Notes under the pieces: model-generated
What the model saw: the letters and a program-made list of their open reading frames with translations, nothing else
Told to the model about the DNA's origin: nothing
The model's database searches: none
Assembly: GCA_017537025.1 (NCBI GenBank)
Contig: JAFWCB010000006.1
Location: 124,001 to 188,000 of the forward strand
Reading direction: 5' to 3'
Length of the DNA stretch: 64,000 nucleotides
Source: Sediminibacterium sp.
GTDB taxonomy: Bacteria > Bacteroidota > Bacteroidia > Chitinophagales > Chitinophagaceae
Position numbers and translations under genes: made by a program
Shown: positions 19,241 to 28,340 of the stretch, one piece after another
Numbering within the stretch: the stretch's first letter is position 1
How the letters are laid out: every line of letters begins with the position of its first letter

Positions 19241-20095
19241 CTACAAATACTTCCTAAACCAGGTTAATTGTCGCTTTGCGTATTGCCGGGTATGTACTTT
19301 TATTTGATGTATGGCTTCGTCCAAACTGATATCACCATCGAGATAATCAAAAATTTCTTTATACCCCACTGTTTGTAAAGCTGTTTTATTGCGATAACCA
19401 ATAACAGATTCAACTTCCTTTACCAAACCTTGTGCTATCATCATTTCTACACGTTGATCGATTCTTGCAGACAAAGCCTCTACAGGCATTTCTAACAATT
19501 TGGTTTCGATACCGAATGGGCGTTGTTTTTTTGCTGCCGAACGATATGTTATAATTGATTTACCGGTTGCTAAAAATACTTCAAGCGCACGCATCAATCT
19601 TTGAGGATTCTGTTTCTCTGCCTTTTCCCAGAATAAGGGGTCTTTATGCTTTAGTTCGTTTTGTAACCATATCAACCCTTTTTGTTCATAAGCAGCAATA
19701 ATGTCGGCTCTTATTCCTTCAGGAATTATCGGCATAGGATCTATCCCTTCCATAAATGCTTTAATATATAAACCGGTTCCACCAACCATTACTACGCTAT
19801 CGCTATGTTGAAATAATTCTTCTACTTTTTGCAAAGCATATTGTTCAAAATAACCCGCATTTATATCTTCCGTAATACTGTGTGAAGCAATAAAATAATG
19901 GGGTACTGCAGCTAATTCCTCGATACTTGGTCTTGCCACCCCTATACAAAGCTCTTTATAACATTGGCGTGAATCTGCTGAAATAATGGAGCTTCCTAAC
20001 TCCTGAGCGAGTTGAATAGCGTAAGCTGTTTTTCCAACAGCTGTTGGTCCGGCTACGATATAAACTTTTTTAGTAAGCTTGTTATCAGAAATCAT
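19241..20095 (-). CDS. miaA: tRNA dimethylallyltransferase
   Basis: Adds the dimethylallyl group to N6 of A37 in tRNAs reading UNN codons. The P-loop is VAGPTAVGKTAYAIQLAQ, followed by SADSRQCYKELCIGVARPS, VGGTGLYIKAFMEGID and the C-terminal KVHTRQYAKRQLTWFRK, all family signatures. The ATG at 20095 (MISDNKLTKK, 284 residues) is preferred over a GTG at 20113, because a GAGGAGG tract lies just upstream of the ATG. It overlaps the end of the upstream gene by 11 bases, implying coupling. miaE, acting later on the same base, is at 43320. Confidence 0.95.
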   Translation of the reverse strand: MISDNKLTKKVYIVAGPTAVGKTAYAIQLAQELGSSIISADSRQCYKELCIGVARPSIEELAAVPHYFIASHSITEDINAGYFEQYALQKVEELFQHSDSVVMVGGTGLYIKAFMEGIDPMPIIPEGIRADIIAAYEQKGLIWLQNELKHKDPLFWEKAEKQNPQRLMRALEVFLATGKSIITYRSAAKKQRPFGIETKLLEMPVEALSARIDQRVEMMIAQGLVKEVESVIGYRNKTALQTVGYKEIFDYLDGDISLDEAIHQIKVHTRQYAKRQLTWFRKYL

Positions 20096-20654
20096 GACTT
20101 GCTTCCTCCTCACCCCCTATATCTTCGGTATCTCCGGCATCTTCGGCTTCCTCTCCCTCTTCTCCAAAACCATCGGTAGCATCTGCTAAATCATATTTCT
20201 CTTCGATATCTGCAAACTTATCACCTAATAAACTTTTAGTACCATACTGTTGTGGACCAATACCCTCTGTACGGGTAATAACCGGGTAGCTGTGTCGGCT
20301 ATTTTCTTCTTTTGAAACATTGATTAATGCAACGAGGAAAGTCCAATGCTTATTGAAATCGTATTCATATACAAATTTTTGATTGGTATCTTGAATCTCT
20401 GAGCCGATCGTAGTTTCATGCATCAATAATGGTGGAACCCGATAGGCCTTATCATATATCTCAAAACTTATTTCTCTTCCCCGCTGCCAATTATCATTAC
20501 TTCTATAGAATGTAGCCTGGTGTTTATTATCAAACTCATAGGACTTTAAAATAGCAAAATGCAGATCCTGAAAATATTGAGTATGCTTTATCACGATATC
20601 ACGATAAACAGCATCATCTTCTTCTAGATAAATCCTGAACTTTAAAATAGCCAT
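20085..20654 (-). CDS. pRiA4b ORF-3-like (IS1096 TnpR-like) family protein
   Basis: A 189-residue protein. Residues 1-140 (FRIYLEEDDAVYRDIVIKHTQYFQDLHFAILKSYEFD; YEYDFNKHW) match the PRiA4_ORF3 / plasmid pRiA4b ORF-3-like domain. The ~40-residue tail is strikingly acidic (EEGEEAEDAGDTEDIGGEEE). The family name derives from plasmid and IS1096 passenger genes, but in Bacteroidota it is usually a stand-alone chromosomal gene of unknown role; no mobile element flanks it here. It overlaps miaA at its 3' end. Confidence 0.75.
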   Translation of the reverse strand: MAILKFRIYLEEDDAVYRDIVIKHTQYFQDLHFAILKSYEFDNKHQATFYRSNDNWQRGREISFEIYDKAYRVPPLLMHETTIGSEIQDTNQKFVYEYDFNKHWTFLVALINVSKEENSRHSYPVITRTEGIGPQQYGTKSLLGDKFADIEEKYDLADATDGFGEEGEEAEDAGDTEDIGGEEEASHDF

Positions 20655-20688
20655 TGAAAGGGTTTGGGGTTATGGTGCAAAGTAAAGA

Positions 20689-22107
20689 TTATTTAACGGG
20701 TTTTAATCCTAATTCAGCGGCTTTTTCAATCATAAAATGTTGTGCAGCTTCTAACTGATTGGGTATAATCCCATCCAATATCGCTTCCCGAATAGCATCT
20801 TTAATAATACCTACATATTTTCCCGGTGTGAGTCCAAAAAAATCCATAATCATTTCTCCTGTAATGGGAGGTTGCCAATTTCGTAATCGATCACTCTCTT
20901 CTACAGCTGCCATTCTCTCTTTTACTAATTCAAAATTGGCTAAATATTTTTTAACCTTTGTTTTATTTTTACTGGTAATATCTGCTGCGCAAAGTGTCAT
21001 CAAATCATCGATATCTTCCCCTGCGTCGAATAACAATCTTCTGATGGCACTATCGGTAATATTTTCTTTGGTAACACTGATTGGACGTAAATGTAGTAAT
21101 ACCAGTTTTTGTACATAGCGCATCGGCTCATGAAGGGGTAGTTTTAGTTTTGCAAAAATTTTTGGTATCATTCTGGCTCCAACTACCTCATGACCGTGAA
21201 AAGTATACCCATGACCTTCCTCAAATTTTTTTGTGGCAGGTTTTCCAATATCATGTAGCAAAGCAGCCCATCGAAGCCATAGATTGTTGGTATGTGGGGC
21301 TATATTATCCAATACTTGTAAGGTATGGTAGAAATTATCTTTATGCCCTTTTCCATCTATATATACAGCACCATGTAAATCCACCATTTGAGGAAAAATA
21401 AATTGTAATAACCCTGATTGGAAAAGTAAATCCCAACCAATAGACGGCTTTTCGCAAAGCATGATTTTATTGAGTTCATCCGTAATACGTTCTTGCGAAA
21501 TAATATGAATGCGCGCGGCACTTTCTTGAATAGCCACAAAAGTGGTAGGATCAATAAAAAAGCCCAACTGTGCGGCAAAACGAATAGCCCGAAGCATACG
21601 CAATGGATCGTCGCTAAAAGTTTGAACAGGTGCTAAAGGGGTTTGAATTTTTTTCTCTTCAATCGCTTTCAATCCATCAAAAGGATCAATTAATTGACCG
21701 AATTCTTTTTTATTTAAACAAATAGCTAGGGCATTTATAGTAAAATCTCTTCGCCATTGATCATCTGATAAGGAGCCGGCTTCTACTCTTGGTTTTCTGC
21801 TATCGGATTGATAACTCTCTTTTCTAGCCCCTACAAATTCAATATCAATATCTTCCCATTTGATTTGTGCTGTTCCGAAATTTTTGAAAAAAGCTACGGA
21901 GGGGCTTGGTCGCAAGGTATTTGCAAAAGTCCTTGCTAATGCGATACCATCACCCCCACAAACAATATCCACATCTTTTACAGTACGATTCAATATTTTA
22001 TCGCGCACGTAACCCCCTATCAAATAGCAGGGTATTTCTAGTTCATCTGCTACCTTGCCAATTTTTGAAAATAGCTCCCGCTCTTTTTCTGTAAACACTA
22101 CATCCAT
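20689..22107 (-). CDS. cca: CCA tRNA nucleotidyltransferase with HD domain
   Basis: Adds or repairs the CCA 3' end of tRNA. The class II nucleotidyltransferase signature is LIGGYVRDKILNRTVKDVDIV (GG and DxD), followed by WRRDFTINALAI and an RNA-binding helical region. The HD phosphohydrolase domain carries LRWAALLHDIGKPATK and FHGHEVVGA. The ATG at 22107 (MDVVFTEKERELF, 472 residues) fits the family and a promoter ending directly upstream; the longer frame adds a nonconserved Arg/Pro-rich stretch. It could in principle be a poly(A) polymerase-like relative, but the HD domain favours Cca. Confidence 0.92.
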   Translation of the reverse strand: MDVVFTEKERELFSKIGKVADELEIPCYLIGGYVRDKILNRTVKDVDIVCGGDGIALARTFANTLRPSPSVAFFKNFGTAQIKWEDIDIEFVGARKESYQSDSRKPRVEAGSLSDDQWRRDFTINALAICLNKKEFGQLIDPFDGLKAIEEKKIQTPLAPVQTFSDDPLRMLRAIRFAAQLGFFIDPTTFVAIQESAARIHIISQERITDELNKIMLCEKPSIGWDLLFQSGLLQFIFPQMVDLHGAVYIDGKGHKDNFYHTLQVLDNIAPHTNNLWLRWAALLHDIGKPATKKFEEGHGYTFHGHEVVGARMIPKIFAKLKLPLHEPMRYVQKLVLLHLRPISVTKENITDSAIRRLLFDAGEDIDDLMTLCAADITSKNKTKVKKYLANFELVKERMAAVEESDRLRNWQPPITGEMIMDFFGLTPGKYVGIIKDAIREAILDGIIPNQLEAAQHFMIEKAAELGLKPVK

Positions 22108-22112
22108 ACGAA

Positions 22113-22142
22113 CAAAGGTACGAGATTGTTTAGGCAGGCAAA
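22113..22142 (-). promoter_or_regulatory. Bacteroidota-type promoter of cca
   Basis: On the minus strand TTTG (22142-22139), an 18-base spacer and TACCTTTG (22120-22113) match the -33/-7 consensus TTTG...TAnnTTTG. The -7 box ends 5 bases before the ATG, predicting a nearly leaderless mRNA. Confidence 0.6.
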
Positions 22143-23128
22143 ATGGATAATAATTGTTGGGCCGAAATGGTTTCTGCACAATTAAAATGCCCGTGCGGAC
22201 AAGCCACTTTACCATGCAAACCGCAGGGTTTACAAGCTAAAGGTTGTTTGGTTTCAATGATAAAGCGCTTATCGGATAAAGGACCATATCCGAATGCCGG
22301 TATTGTTGAACAGTAAATAGCGGCAACAGGTGCATTAACTGCAGAACAGAAATGCATGGGAGCAGAATCATTTACATAGTTCATGAGAGCATCTTTCATA
22401 AGTGCCGCTGAAGCAAGGAAGGATAATTCACCACATAAATCCACTATTTTTTTACTAGGCAATAAAGATTGAATATAAATACTTGCCTCTTTATCGGCTC
22501 GGGCTCCCACAATATAAATAATCATTTCATTCGGCAACAGCTCAATAAAATCGGCCCATTTGTGTGCAGGGTATTGTTTTGTAAACCATACAGAGGAGGG
22601 AGCAATAACAATATAAGGTTGCTCTTTATAGGGCTGTACTTTTTCAAAGTCTTCAACAGAAGGGTATAATCGAGGTAAAGAAATAGTGGCTTCTCCAAAA
22701 CCGGATAAGAGTAAATGATTTCTTTCGATTTCATGTATCGGGTTCTCCCGATTCGTCATTTCGTGCTTTACAATTCTTGAAAATAAAAAACTAAACGGAT
22801 TATTATGGAAGCCAATTTTTTGTTTAGCTCCGGAAAATGCTGTTAAAAAACCGGTTGCTGCATATCGCTGTACATTAATAACAATGTCATACTTGTTTCT
22901 TCGGATAGTTTGCAGTAGTCTAAATAGGGAACCATATTTATCGTTTTGCTTATCCCAGATTAAAACAGAATGGATAAAAGGGTGATTTTTAAATAGAGAC
23001 TCATTCCCCTTTCTTAAGGCAAAATCGATGATATAATTAGGATATAACTGGTGTAAGGATTCTACTAAAGAAGAAGCTAATACAACGTCTCCAATAAAAG
23101 CGGTTTGAATGATCAGCACGCGAGGCAT
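22130..23128 (-). CDS. Glycosyltransferase family 9 (heptosyltransferase-like)
   Basis: A 332-residue GT-B glycosyltransferase of family 9, as in ADP-heptose:LPS heptosyltransferases. It has the N-terminal RVLIIQTAFIGDVVLASSLVESL, the ligand region IVIAPSSVWFTKQYPAHKWADFI and the late block LMNYVNDSAPMHFCSAVNAPVAAIYCST. It probably adds a sugar to lipopolysaccharide core in the cytoplasm. Its stop lies 22 bases upstream of the cca start, within the cca promoter region. The exact donor and acceptor are not predictable. Confidence 0.88.
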   Translation of the reverse strand: MPRVLIIQTAFIGDVVLASSLVESLHQLYPNYIIDFALRKGNESLFKNHPFIHSVLIWDKQNDKYGSLFRLLQTIRRNKYDIVINVQRYAATGFLTAFSGAKQKIGFHNNPFSFLFSRIVKHEMTNRENPIHEIERNHLLLSGFGEATISLPRLYPSVEDFEKVQPYKEQPYIVIAPSSVWFTKQYPAHKWADFIELLPNEMIIYIVGARADKEASIYIQSLLPSKKIVDLCGELSFLASAALMKDALMNYVNDSAPMHFCSAVNAPVAAIYCSTIPAFGYGPLSDKRFIIETKQPLACKPCGLHGKVACPHGHFNCAETISAQQLLSILPA

Positions 23129-23141
23129 GCTACAAATTTAC

Positions 23142-23354
23142 TTACTCGTACTCTAATTCATTACTATAAAACTCCCAATCAAAGAGAATATAACTTTGAG
23201 ATATCTGTTTTAAGCTATTTAATAAATTTCCTGGTACCGGATTTTTTGCATCCGGCTTAGCACTAATAGCATGACCAGAAATGCCGATATCCAGTATCGC
23301 CTTGATAAAAGGCTGCATTTTATCTTTTGGAACGTCTAAGATTATTCTGGTCAT
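23142..23354 (-). CDS. Small hypothetical protein
   Basis: A 70-residue protein, taking the ATG that gives MTRIILDVPKDKMQPFIKAIL; an upstream ATG would add 13 residues rich in Tyr and Asn that look like AT-rich leader. It ends NELEYE. It has a predicted beta-alpha start and no cysteines. No family was recognised beyond a resemblance to short Bacteroidota proteins that begin with a beta strand and a KM.PF helix. It is 13 bases upstream of the GT9 gene and probably co-transcribed with it. Confidence 0.6.
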   Translation of the reverse strand: MTRIILDVPKDKMQPFIKAILDIGISGHAISAKPDAKNPVPGNLLNSLKQISQSYILFDWEFYSNELEYE

Positions 23355-23512
23355 TATATATAAATCTTTAACATAGTTACGATTATAATACATTGTTTGA
23401 AAACAAAAGTTTAATTCTTTAACAAAATATAAGTCAAGAAATCAAACACGAAATTGATAATCAATCAATTAACAGTTTCAAGTAGTTCTGCACAGGTTTA
23501 TGCACAAAGACT

Positions 23513-23520
23513 TAGCTTTG
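23513..23520 (+). promoter_or_regulatory. Candidate -7 element upstream of dapD
   Basis: TAGCTTTG matches the TAnnTTTG consensus exactly, but no convincing -33 TTTG lies at the expected distance. If used, transcription would begin downstream of the ATG at 23500, supporting translation from the ATG at 23533. Confidence 0.35.
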
Positions 23521-23532
23521 CGAAAAAAATAC

Positions 23533-24342
23533 ATGTTGAAAGAGCAGGTTACAGCGGCATTTGCCAACAGAGACTTATTAAAAGATGCCATCTATGTAGA
23601 TGCAGTGAAAGCAACTATTGAGAAAATCGACAAAGGCCAGCTCAGGGTTGCGGAGCCCGGTGAAAACGGATGGATAGTGAATGAGTGGGTTAAACAAGCC
23701 ATTTTGCTCTATTTTGGTATTCAACAGATGCAAACTTGGGACATGCCTCCCTTTGAGTTTTATGATAAAATGCTGCTAAAAAGCAATTATAAAGAATTGG
23801 GTGTTAGAGCTGTACCACCTGCAACGGCTCGTTACGGGGCATATATTGCTAAAAATGTGGTACTCATGCCAAGCTATGTTAATATTGGCGCTTATGTAGA
23901 TGAGGGGTCCATGGTAGATACTTGGGCTACTGTTGGCAGTTGTGCGCAAATCGGTAAGAATGTTCACCTAAGCGGTGGTGTAGGAATCGGTGGTGTGTTA
24001 GAGCCATTACAGGCTAGTCCGGTTATTATAGAAGATGGTTGCTTTATTGGTAGCCGTTGTATTGTGGTAGAGGGGGTTATTATAGAAAAAGAAGCTGTAT
24101 TGGGAGCCAATGTAGTACTTACGCAATCCACAAAAATTATAGATGTTAGTGGTAACACGCCCGTTGAAATGAAAGGGCGAGTACCGGCAAGAAGTGTTGT
24201 TATTCCTGGGAGCTACACGAAAAAATTTAATGCCGGAGAATATCAGGTTAGTTGTGCGCTAATCATAGGGCAAAGAAAGCCCAGTACTGATTTAAAAACT
24301 AGTTTAAACGATGCACTTCGCGATTTTAATGTGAGTGTATAA
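23533..24342 (+). CDS. dapD: 2,3,4,5-tetrahydropyridine-2,6-dicarboxylate N-succinyltransferase
   Basis: An acyltransferase of the succinylase branch of lysine/diaminopimelate synthesis, using succinyl-CoA. The left-handed beta-helix hexapeptide repeats are plain, and the block NVVLMPSYVNIGAYVDEGSMVDTWATVGSCAQIGKNVHLSGG is near-identical to proteobacterial DapD. The ATG at 23533 (MLKEQVTAAFANRD, 269 residues) aligns with the E. coli N-terminus better than the ATG at 23500. It overlaps the next transporter gene by 8 bases. Confidence 0.96.
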   Translation: MLKEQVTAAFANRDLLKDAIYVDAVKATIEKIDKGQLRVAEPGENGWIVNEWVKQAILLYFGIQQMQTWDMPPFEFYDKMLLKSNYKELGVRAVPPATARYGAYIAKNVVLMPSYVNIGAYVDEGSMVDTWATVGSCAQIGKNVHLSGGVGIGGVLEPLQASPVIIEDGCFIGSRCIVVEGVIIEKEAVLGANVVLTQSTKIIDVSGNTPVEMKGRVPARSVVIPGSYTKKFNAGEYQVSCALIIGQRKPSTDLKTSLNDALRDFNVSV

Positions 24343-25282
24343 AATCTTGCAGACTACCGAAAAATCATATCAGTTAGCCGGTTTTATTTTTGCTATTGGC
24401 GGTGCTATTCTTTTCTCAACCAAAGCCATCTTAGTAAAATTGGCATTTCTGCATACCGGTATAGATGCCATCAGTTTATTAACGCTACGCATGGTATTTT
24501 CATTACCATTTTATCTGATTGCCGCATGGCTTGGAACTAAGAAAGAAGATAAAACCCGTTTGTCTTATAAACAACTAGGTTGGATTATTTTGTTAGGAAT
24601 TTTTGGTTATTACCTGAGTAGTTTATTTGATTTTATCGGATTACAATATGTTTCAGCGGGGTTGGAAAGGCTGATCCTGTTTTTATATCCCACCTTTGCG
24701 GTATTATTGAACACGTTTCTTTTCAAAGTAGCTTTAAAAAGAATACAAATAATTGCCCTAGCACTATCTTATGCAGGCATTGGAATTGCCTATTTTGCGG
24801 AGATCAAAACAGATTTTACAATTCCGGGCTTTTATTACGGGTCTTTCATGATCTTTTTATGCGCAATCACATATTCATTTTATTTGGTGGGTACCGGAAA
24901 ACTCGTACAAGCGGCGGGAGCTACTCGGTATACCGCTTATGCTATGCTAGCGGCAAGTGTAGGGGTTTTTATACATTTTATGCTCACCAGATCTGTTACT
25001 GATATTCATTTTTCATCAACCCTCATATACTATGCGATAGCCTTAGCCCTTGTTGCTACTGTGATTCCCTCATTTTTAATGAGTGCAGGAATGAAAAGAA
25101 TTGGCAGCAATAATGTGTCGATTATTACAAGTGTGGGCCCGGTTTCTACGATTATACAAGCATATTTTCTTTTGGGTGAAAAAGTATTGTTCCTACAAGT
25201 TGCAGGAACAATACTAGTAATAGCCGGCGTAGTGCTTATTGGCTGGCAAACACAAAAAAATCAAGAGGATACGGGAATTTAA
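24335..25282 (+). CDS. EamA/DMT family transporter
   Basis: A 315-residue protein with about ten membrane helices arranged as two EamA repeats. The first begins GFIFAIGGAILFSTKAILVKLAF and the second GFYYGSFMIFLCAITYSFYLVG. The conserved end of the second repeat (ITSVGPVSTIIQAYFLLGEKV) is typical. These drug/metabolite transporters export or import amino acids, nucleobases and similar solutes. The predicted GTG start at 24335 overlaps dapD by 8 bases, so coupling with diaminopimelate synthesis is possible; the substrate is unknown. It ends two bases before the convergent signalling gene. Confidence 0.85.
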   Translation: MYKILQTTEKSYQLAGFIFAIGGAILFSTKAILVKLAFLHTGIDAISLLTLRMVFSLPFYLIAAWLGTKKEDKTRLSYKQLGWIILLGIFGYYLSSLFDFIGLQYVSAGLERLILFLYPTFAVLLNTFLFKVALKRIQIIALALSYAGIGIAYFAEIKTDFTIPGFYYGSFMIFLCAITYSFYLVGTGKLVQAAGATRYTAYAMLAASVGVFIHFMLTRSVTDIHFSSTLIYYAIALALVATVIPSFLMSAGMKRIGSNNVSIITSVGPVSTIIQAYFLLGEKVLFLQVAGTILVIAGVVLIGWQTQKNQEDTGI

Positions 25283-25284
25283 AT

Positions 25285-27168
25285 TTATTCAGCATGACTA
25301 AAAGCAACTTCTAAATCACTGAGTTTTTCAAATTGCTCGATCGTCAATGGCTTGGTAATAAAATGGGTTACATTACTATATTTTTTTGATCTTTCATAAT
25401 CATTATGATCGATGGAAGAGGTAAGAATAATAACTGGCCATGGTTGACCCATCTTTTCATACTCTTTCAAAAAATCCCACCCCGAGCGTCCGGCAAAATT
25501 CAAATCCAGGAATATTTTTCGTTTCTGGTTGGGATTTTCTTTTACATATTTAAGGGCATCATCGATATCGTCGAAAGCATGAACCGGTAGGCTTGGCATC
25601 ACATTCTTAATAATTAATCCATTCAATTTATTTACCAAATGATCGTCGTCTACTAAGCAGATCTCTTCTATAGCTTGGTTCAGTAAATATTTATTCAATG
25701 AAATACTACTGGATGAAGCGAAATTAATTTGATCATTTAATTTGTATATAGCATCATTCATCAGATTAGCTGACTTTTCTACTTCTGCGAAAATTTGTGA
25801 ATAGCTATACACAGTATTATCCTGAAACTTAGCTGTTTGTATAAGTTGTAAGATTTTAGAAAACTCATGTCGCAATTCATGAGATGTAATAAAGGATATT
25901 TTCTTTAAATGTGCCATTTGTTCTTGTACTTCTTTTTCTGACACTTTCTTAAGTGTAATATCTTTCTGAATAGTTATATACCCAGTAATATTCCCATCCT
26001 TATCATAAATGGTTTCTATCATAATATCGAGCCATAACTTCGACCCACTTTTTGTATAATAAAGAACCTCGCTCCTAATACCCCTACCCTGCTCTATTAT
26101 ACGTTTAATTTTCTGTAAGGTTTCCTTATTTGTTTCAGGTCCTTTTAAAAAACTGCCCGGTTGCTTTCCTACAACCTCCCGCATACTATATCCGGTAACT
26201 TTAACAAATGCATCATTTACCCAGGTAACTTGATTATCAGGGTTTGTAAGAATCACGATGCTGCTGATTTTCTGTGCTATTTTAGTGAACTTACCAAATT
26301 CAATTTTAGTGCTCTCCATAAGCTCTTGTTGCCTTTTTATTTGCAACTGCGCCTCTTTTACCGGAGTAGAGTCTAAGCAAGTTCCTGTATATCCTAAAAA
26401 TTCCCCTAATTGATTATATAATGGATTTCCTTTGAGCGTTAACCATCTATAGCTACCGTCTCTTTTACGAAATCGAAAAGTTATCGCATAAAAAACTTGT
26501 TTTTGAAAAGCGGCTTTACGTTCCTCAATAACCGTTTCTAAATCCTCGGGGTGAACCGCCTGCAGCCAGCCAATTCCCAGTTCATCCTCTAAATCAGTAC
26601 CGGTGAAATTAAGCCAAGCTTTATTAACGAAAATCATATTATGTGCTTCATCTGCCAGCCACATCATCTCCGGCATATGATTGGCAATATCTCTAAACCA
26701 CTCACTCCGATAACCTTCTTCAATAGATACCATTTTTTGCTTTTGCTTTTCGGTTCCATTATGTATAACGGTTAACCCGCTTTCTTTTCCTATTTGTAAT
26801 ACACCTAACACATTTCCTTTTTTATCCCGTATTAAGCTTAATTCATACATTACGCGAGATGATTGATTGCTACCCTGCAAGGATTTGTATTGTACAGTTA
26901 TACTATTGGAAGAGCCGTGAGTACATTCCCGAATACCTTGTTTAAATTGAACCAAATCATCCGTATTTACGAGTGCGTCAAAATTGATTCCTAACATAGA
27001 TTCCCCAAGGATTTGGCATCGCCTTTGAAAAGCTTCATTGGTAAACGTAATATTGCCTTGTAAATCAGTTGTGATGATATAATGATTATTAGAATGAATA
27101 ATAGGAGCAATCTTTTTATCTATTGTATAAGGATATCTCATGTTCAGCTTTTTTAGTTTATCATTCAA
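25285..27168 (-). CDS. PAS - H-box-like - receiver protein lacking an ATPase domain
   Basis: A 627-residue cytoplasmic signalling protein. Three PAS/PAC units occupy about residues 20-410 (HYIITTDLQGNITFTNEAF; FRFRKRDGSYRWLTL; ITGYITIQKDITLKK). A HisKA-like helical hairpin follows at ~420-490 with the H-box-like SFITSHELRHEFSKI. Then comes a receiver domain (~505-620) with acidic VDDD, phospho-acceptor Asp in IFLDLNFAGRSGWDF, the Ser in LTSS and Lys in ITKPL. No N, G1 or G2 ATP-binding boxes exist between the hairpin and the receiver, so it cannot autophosphorylate as a normal histidine kinase. Its paralogue is at 28341. Confidence 0.85.
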   Translation of the reverse strand: MNDKLKKLNMRYPYTIDKKIAPIIHSNNHYIITTDLQGNITFTNEAFQRRCQILGESMLGINFDALVNTDDLVQFKQGIRECTHGSSNSITVQYKSLQGSNQSSRVMYELSLIRDKKGNVLGVLQIGKESGLTVIHNGTEKQKQKMVSIEEGYRSEWFRDIANHMPEMMWLADEAHNMIFVNKAWLNFTGTDLEDELGIGWLQAVHPEDLETVIEERKAAFQKQVFYAITFRFRKRDGSYRWLTLKGNPLYNQLGEFLGYTGTCLDSTPVKEAQLQIKRQQELMESTKIEFGKFTKIAQKISSIVILTNPDNQVTWVNDAFVKVTGYSMREVVGKQPGSFLKGPETNKETLQKIKRIIEQGRGIRSEVLYYTKSGSKLWLDIMIETIYDKDGNITGYITIQKDITLKKVSEKEVQEQMAHLKKISFITSHELRHEFSKILQLIQTAKFQDNTVYSYSQIFAEVEKSANLMNDAIYKLNDQINFASSSSISLNKYLLNQAIEEICLVDDDHLVNKLNGLIIKNVMPSLPVHAFDDIDDALKYVKENPNQKRKIFLDLNFAGRSGWDFLKEYEKMGQPWPVIILTSSIDHNDYERSKKYSNVTHFITKPLTIEQFEKLSDLEVAFSHAE

Positions 27169-27177
27169 AAGAAAAAT

Positions 27178-27579
27178 TTAGTCTACATATTTTAGTTTTA
27201 GCACTTCTTCAATAACACTTGTTAGCATTAAAAAATCTTTTGATTTATCTAGGAAATAGTTAGCCCCTAGTTCTAAACAAGCTAATCGATAATCTGAGAT
27301 TGTATTATTAGTAAGCATGATGATAACGGGTTTAACTTTATTTTTTTCTCTGATCTTTTTAAGAACTTCAATCCCACTGAAATCAGGAAGGTTGATATCT
27401 AGGATCACGATATCTGGCAGCGAGGCTGTTACTAATGCTAAAGCTTGCTCAGCATTTATAGCCGAGCGAATTGAACTATCGGGAGTATACTCATTAATGA
27501 GTGAGGCTAATCTATCTAAAATAAAATGAGCATCATCCACAATGAGGATTTGTAACGAGCGGGTAATCATTGGTATCAT
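27178..27579 (-). CDS. Stand-alone response regulator receiver domain
   Basis: A 133-residue CheY-like protein with no output domain. The acidic pair is LIVDDAH, the phospho-acceptor Asp is in IVILDINLPDFSGIEV, the Thr in IMLTNN and the conserved Lys in FLDKSKD. Such single receivers often shuttle phosphoryl groups in a phosphorelay or act by protein contact. It starts nine bases upstream of the PAS-receiver gene and is likely co-transcribed. MITRSLQILI is an alternative start 3 codons in. Confidence 0.9.
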   Translation of the reverse strand: MIPMITRSLQILIVDDAHFILDRLASLINEYTPDSSIRSAINAEQALALVTASLPDIVILDINLPDFSGIEVLKKIREKNKVKPVIIMLTNNTISDYRLACLELGANYFLDKSKDFLMLTSVIEEVLKLKYVD

Positions 27580-27602
27580 TCGGAGAACAAGATAGTACAG
27601 GC

Positions 27603-27634
27603 ATAAAAAATGCTTTGTAGATTGCTCTACAAAG
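27603..27634 (-). terminator. Intrinsic terminator after the LuxR-type regulator
   Basis: On the minus strand GCTTTGTAGA - GCAA - TCTACAAAGC is a perfect 10-base stem with a tetraloop, followed by ATTTTTTA. It lies 35 bases after the stop of the regulator at 27669 and separates it from the receiver-only gene. Confidence 0.85.
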
Positions 27635-27668
27635 CTTGTGTAGTTACCCCACTACAATATCATACATA

Positions 27669-28295
27669 TTAAAAAAGTTTATGCTCAATGGCATATTTTA
27701 CCAAGTCGGCATTATTCCGAATATTCATTTTATCCATAATTCGGGATCTATAAGTACTGATCGTATTCACATTTAATGACAAACATTCCCCTATTTCTGA
27801 AATCGACTTTCCTTCTACTATCATTCGCAGTACTTCAAACTCCCTATCCGATAAATTTTCATGTGGCAATTTAGTGCCGTCATTTTCAAGAGACCCGGCC
27901 AAAACTTCTGCTACCCGATTCGTAATATATTTTCTGCCACGCAATATTTGTTGTACAGCTGTAACCAATTCGTAAGGCGCACTCTCCTTGGTTAAATACC
28001 CTGAAGCACCTGCTTTAATAGCTCTAACAGCATATTGCTCGGGCGGATACATGCTCAACATCAAAACCGGCGTATTTGGTGCATGGGTTTTTATTTGTTT
28101 TAGTATCTCAATACCTGAATAGCCGGGCATACTTATATCGGAGATAATAATATCCCATGTTTCTTTGATAGCACGCTTAAATAAATCAGCAGAATCTCCA
28201 ACATCATGTATGGTGGCAAAAGGAAGAGATTCCAATAGAATTTTTTTTAATCCTTCCCGTATCAGTGTATGGTCGTCTGCAATTAAAATTTTCAT
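27669..28295 (-). CDS. NarL/FixJ-type response regulator
   Basis: A 208-residue DNA-binding response regulator. The receiver (residues 1-120) has ILIADDH, the acceptor Asp in IIISDISMPGYSG, MLSMY and LTKESAP (Lys). The C-terminal LuxR helix-turn-helix reads LSDREFEVLRMIVEGKSISEIGECLSLNVNTISTYRSRIMDKM. The start MKILIADD at 28295 is preferred over an ATG four codons upstream. It probably activates transcription when phosphorylated. Its target and partner kinase are not evident, since the nearest kinase-like neighbour lacks an ATPase domain. Confidence 0.93.
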   Translation of the reverse strand: MKILIADDHTLIREGLKKILLESLPFATIHDVGDSADLFKRAIKETWDIIISDISMPGYSGIEILKQIKTHAPNTPVLMLSMYPPEQYAVRAIKAGASGYLTKESAPYELVTAVQQILRGRKYITNRVAEVLAGSLENDGTKLPHENLSDREFEVLRMIVEGKSISEIGECLSLNVNTISTYRSRIMDKMNIRNNADLVKYAIEHKLF

Positions 28296-28340
28296 AGCAC
28301 CACCCATTATTGAGAAATTCAGGTGCTAAGATAAGCGAAT

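Noticed and set aside
20085-20654. Insertion sequence or plasmid remnant suggested by the pRiA4b/IS1096 family name
   Set aside because: There is no transposase, terminal repeat or base-composition change, and the gene is tightly coupled to miaA.
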